From the NCBI RefSeq assembly GCF_003052585.1, contig NZ_QASN01000019.1, positions 62,001-126,000 of the forward strand: a stretch of 64,000 nucleotides of DNA, in the 5' to 3' direction. Shown here one piece after another: positions 61,876-64,000 of the stretch. Within the stretch, counting starts at the first letter, position 1, and each line of letters begins with the position of its first letter. Made by a program: the position numbers and the translations under genes. The stretch comes from Pseudomonas mangrovi. Lineage in GTDB: Bacteria; Pseudomonadota; Gammaproteobacteria; Pseudomonadales; Pseudomonadaceae. The notes under the pieces are model-generated. The model was given only the letters and a program-made list of their open reading frames with translations, was not told the DNA's origin and did not search any database.

Positions 61876-63492
61876 TCAAGCCTTGCGCGTTGCCGCGGCG
61901 CGCAACTGCGCCCAGTCCAGACCGAAGCGCGCCAGATACTTGCGCAAGCGATCCGCATCGTTGGCGCTGGCCTTGACCAGGCGCGAGCGGTCGAACAGCC
62001 GCCGGCCTGAGTCGGACAGGCTGTCGGCGTGACGACAGACATCGATCACGGCTTCCAGCTGCAGGCGATCAAACAGATCGAGCTGCTGCGCCGACTCGCC
62101 CAGCAACCCTTCCAGCACGCCCTGCTCGTTGCGCACACCCCAGGCCCTGCGCAGCCGGTCGATTTCCTCGAGCACCTGAGCCTCGTCGATCCGGCCGCTG
62201 TCGGCCAGGGTCGCCATGCGCGTGATCGACGCCGACAGCTCGCGGAAGTTGCCTTGCCAGGCCGCCTCGGCCGAGCTGGCAAAGGCCAGATAGCGGCGCC
62301 GCGCCTCCAGGTTGAAGCGCACCATGCGGCCCTGCTCGCGGGCATGCCGTTGCAGCTCGAAATCGATGTTCGGCTCGATGTCCTCGCGCCGCCCGGCCAG
62401 CCCCGGCAGCTCGAAGGTCCACAGATTGATCCGCGCATAGAGATCCTCGCGAAACAGACCCTCGGCGACCCGCCCGCGCAGATCACGGTGAGTGCCGGCG
62501 ATCAGCTGGAAATCGCTCTCCAGCTCACGGTCGGAACCGAGCGGGAAAAAGCGCTTCTCCTCCACCGCCTTGAGCAGCATCGCCTGCTCGTCCAGCCCCA
62601 GCTCGCCGATCTCGTCGAGAAACAGCATGCCGCCGTCGGCGGCGCGCAACAGGCCTTCGCGGGCGCTCTGGGCACCGGTAAAGGCACCCTTGGCGTGGCC
62701 GAACAGCGCGGACATGGCGCCATCACCGCGCAAGGTCGCGCAGTTGACCTCGACGAAGCGCCCCTGCAACTGATGCCGACCGCGCTTGAGTTCGTGGATG
62801 CGCCGGGCGAGGAAGGACTTGCCGGCACCGGTCGGCCCCACCAGCAGCATGGGCGCACGCGAACGCACCGCGACCCGCTCGATCTGCTCGATGGAGCGGT
62901 TGAACGCAGCGTTGCGCGTATTGATCCCGGACTTGAGAAAGGCCAGCCCTTCCAGCCGCTCATGCTGAAAGCGCGTGGCGATACGGTCGTAGCGCGACAG
63001 GTCGAGGTCGATAAGCGCGTGGGTGCCGGTGACCTGGGCTGCCTCGTCACGCTTGCGCGCCGGCGAGGTCTGCACCAGGCGCGCCGGCAGATAGCGCGCC
63101 TCGGTCAGCAGGAACCAGCAGATCTGCGCCACGTGGGTGCCGGTGGTGATGTGGACCAGGTAGTCCTCGTGCTCGGTATCGAACGGGTAGGCACTGGTGA
63201 AATCGTGCAGCGCGCCGTAGACCTCTTCGAAATCCCAGGGATTGCGCAGCTGCATCGGCTGCAGTCGTACCTCGGTTTCGGGCGAGACCTGACGGATATC
63301 CTCGCGCAGTCGCTCGGCCAGGCTGATGTCCCGGGCATCCACGCCATGGATCAGCTCGAGCCGGTGAATCAGCAGGTCAGGCTGCTGGCACAGGCCGATG
63401 CTCGGTCGCCACTTGTTCCAGCGATTGGCGCCCTTGCCGACGCGGTCCAGCGTGGTGCCGATAAAGCCGATGGCCACCGTCTTGCGGATCAT
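61876..63492 (-). CDS. rtcR: Sigma-54 activator RtcR
   Basis: 538-aa regulator of the RNA-repair operon. The N-terminal CARF-type ligand domain (about 1-180, KTVAIGFIGTTLDRVGKG, DYLVHITTGTHVAQICWFLL) is followed by an AAA+ domain with Walker A GPTGAGKS, the sigma-54 loop GAFTGA, and Walker B GGMLFLDEIGEL. The C-terminal DNA-binding region contains ADRLRKYLARFGLDW. CARF domains bind cyclic oligonucleotide-type ligands or RNA ends. Divergent from rtcB with a 307-nt control region carrying a sigma-54 promoter. Confidence 0.96.
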   Translation of the reverse strand: MIRKTVAIGFIGTTLDRVGKGANRWNKWRPSIGLCQQPDLLIHRLELIHGVDARDISLAERLREDIRQVSPETEVRLQPMQLRNPWDFEEVYGALHDFTSAYPFDTEHEDYLVHITTGTHVAQICWFLLTEARYLPARLVQTSPARKRDEAAQVTGTHALIDLDLSRYDRIATRFQHERLEGLAFLKSGINTRNAAFNRSIEQIERVAVRSRAPMLLVGPTGAGKSFLARRIHELKRGRHQLQGRFVEVNCATLRGDGAMSALFGHAKGAFTGAQSAREGLLRAADGGMLFLDEIGELGLDEQAMLLKAVEEKRFFPLGSDRELESDFQLIAGTHRDLRGRVAEGLFREDLYARINLWTFELPGLAGRREDIEPNIDFELQRHAREQGRMVRFNLEARRRYLAFASSAEAAWQGNFRELSASITRMATLADSGRIDEAQVLEEIDRLRRAWGVRNEQGVLEGLLGESAQQLDLFDRLQLEAVIDVCRHADSLSDSGRRLFDRSRLVKASANDADRLRKYLARFGLDWAQLRAAATRKA

Positions 63493-63512
63493 GACTTATC
63501 CATCTGTATAAC

Positions 63513-63527
63513 TCTCGATAATCGAGA
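63513..63527. promoter_or_regulatory. Palindrome TCTCGAT-A-ATCGAGA, possible RtcR site
   Basis: A perfect 15-nt palindrome in the rtcR-rtcB gap, about 115 nt upstream of the sigma-54 promoter and 20 nt from the rtcR start. Position fits an upstream activator or autoregulatory site; no proof from sequence. Confidence 0.5.
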
Positions 63528-63606
63528 ATAACAATTTCGGAAGAATCCAGAACCAACGCACCGACAATACTATTCAAGAAAAAATAAATATTCTTTTAAA
63601 TCAAAT

Positions 63607-63620
63607 AGATATGAATATCT
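63607..63620. promoter_or_regulatory. Palindrome AGATAT-GA-ATATCT, possible activator/IHF site
   Basis: A perfect 14-nt palindrome in the AT-rich stretch 20 nt upstream of the rtcB -24 element. It could assist DNA bending or RtcR binding. Confidence 0.4.
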
Positions 63621-63639
63621 CGCGCTGCGAACGAAAACC

Positions 63640-63655
63640 TGGCATGCACCCTGCT
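63640..63655 (+). promoter_or_regulatory. Sigma-54 promoter of the rtcB operon
   Basis: TGGCAT-N5-CTGCT, with GG (63641-63642) and GC (63653-63654) 10 nt apart, matches the RpoN consensus. It gives a leader of about 135 nt before rtcB. RtcR is the expected activator. Confidence 0.82.
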
Positions 63656-63676
63656 GTATCCATCGCCGATGTCAGA

Positions 63677-63719
63677 GCGACAGGCGACGACGGCGCTTCA
63701 CACCCGAGCCGACTGTCGC
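63677..63719 (+). other. Structured leader of rtcB
   Basis: GCGACAG (63677-63683) pairs with CTGTCGC (63713-63719), with smaller GC-rich pairings inside. It lies in the untranslated leader between the sigma-54 start and rtcB. No open frame with a good ribosome site was found here. Confidence 0.4.
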
Positions 63720-63799
63720 CAGGCGACGAACAGGGCCCGCCGCAGCCAATCCGGGCTTTACCCGAGCACCCGGCAGCGCGCCCTAACAAGGATGAGTAA

Positions 63800-64000
63800 A
63801 TGACGATGCAAACCAAGACCTACAACCTGCTGGAAGTCACCAACGGCAAGCCGATCAAGCTGTGGACGCAAGGCGTTCCGGTCGAGGACGACGCCCGCCA
63901 GCAACTGATCAATACCGCGAAGATGCCCTTCATCTTCAAGCACCTGGCGGTGATGCCGGACGTGCACCTGGGCAAGGGTTCGACCATCGGTAGCGTGATC
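63800..64000 (+). CDS. rtcB: RNA ligase RtcB, N-terminal part
   Basis: First 67 codons, running off the right edge. RtcB joins 2',3'-cyclic phosphate or 3'-phosphate RNA ends to 5'-OH ends with GTP and Mn2+. VKLWTQGVP-type start (IKLWTQGVPVEDDARQQL), MPFIFKHLAVMPDVHLGKG with the metal-binding Asp-x-His, then STIGSVI are near identical to E. coli RtcB. ATG 63800 with AAGGA at 8-9 nt; ATG 63806 is the alternative. Expressed from the sigma-54 promoter under RtcR. Confidence 0.95.
   Translation, partial: MTMQTKTYNLLEVTNGKPIKLWTQGVPVEDDARQQLINTAKMPFIFKHLAVMPDVHLGKGSTIGSVI

Noticed and set aside
62029..63531. 500-codon plus-strand open frame opposite rtcR
   Set aside because: Antisense shadow of rtcR; the translated product has low complexity and no motif.

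Overview
The window is chromosomal core sequence from a high-GC gammaproteobacterium of the genus Pseudomonas, most likely the stutzeri group (Stutzerimonas). The evidence is near-identity of many products to Pseudomonas families (Fur, PilR, DapB, SmpB), Pseudomonas-restricted small families (DUF1780, DUF3094, PP0621, DUF6482), a tmRNA tag ANDETYGDYALAA, and two tandem type IV pilin genes next to pilBCD, an arrangement I recall from naturally transformable P. stutzeri. I see no prophage, CRISPR array, insertion sequence or large island.

Layout. 1-11.4 kb: carB (partial)-carA-dapB-dnaJ-dnaK-grpE on the minus strand; recN, bamE, smpB and the tmRNA gene on plus; fur and rnfH-ratA on minus. Heat-shock (sigma-32) promoters precede grpE and dnaK, and a LexA box precedes recN. 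11.4-12.05 kb holds no recognisable gene and is where gene order departs from what I recall of P. aeruginosa PAO1. 12.05-18.3 kb: pilAII, pilAI (minus, sigma-54 promoter) facing pilB-pilC-pilD-coaE-yacG. 18.3-28.3 kb: small conserved genes, a DUF1780 gene split by a +1 frame change, a tRNA-Asn/Pro/Lys operon, DUF1631 and PilZ proteins, clpB (sigma-32 promoter), pgeF-rluD. 28.4-41.4 kb: bamD, PP0621, pilS-pilR, thiO, then the minor pilin operon fimT-fimU-pilV-pilW-pilX-pilY1-pilY2-pilE.

41.4-53.3 kb: murJ/ribF/ileS/lspA/fkpB/ispH (minus), rpsT (plus), and rplU-rpmA-obg-proB-creA (minus). 53.5-64 kb: ispB, a small gene with a Fur-type box, an operon DUF6482 - FeS-type photolyase/cryptochrome - DUF2256 - fklB, UPF0114, a Lon-like protease, a DksA/TraR protein, and the divergent rtcR/rtcB RNA-repair locus with a sigma-54 promoter.

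Functionally the window groups into protein quality control (DnaKJ/GrpE, ClpB, tmRNA/SmpB, Lon-like), type IV pilus assembly and control (about 16 genes in two blocks, with PilS/PilR acting on the pilAI promoter), envelope biogenesis (BamD, BamE, LspA, MurJ) and stress regulation (Fur, LexA, RtcR). The most unusual items are the split DUF1780 gene, a duplicated terminator bracketing palindromic repeats after rpsT, a long inverted repeat with TGTACA ends before the photolyase operon, the tandem pilins, and the structured AT-rich rtcR/rtcB control region. Comparisons with named genomes are from memory, not from searches.
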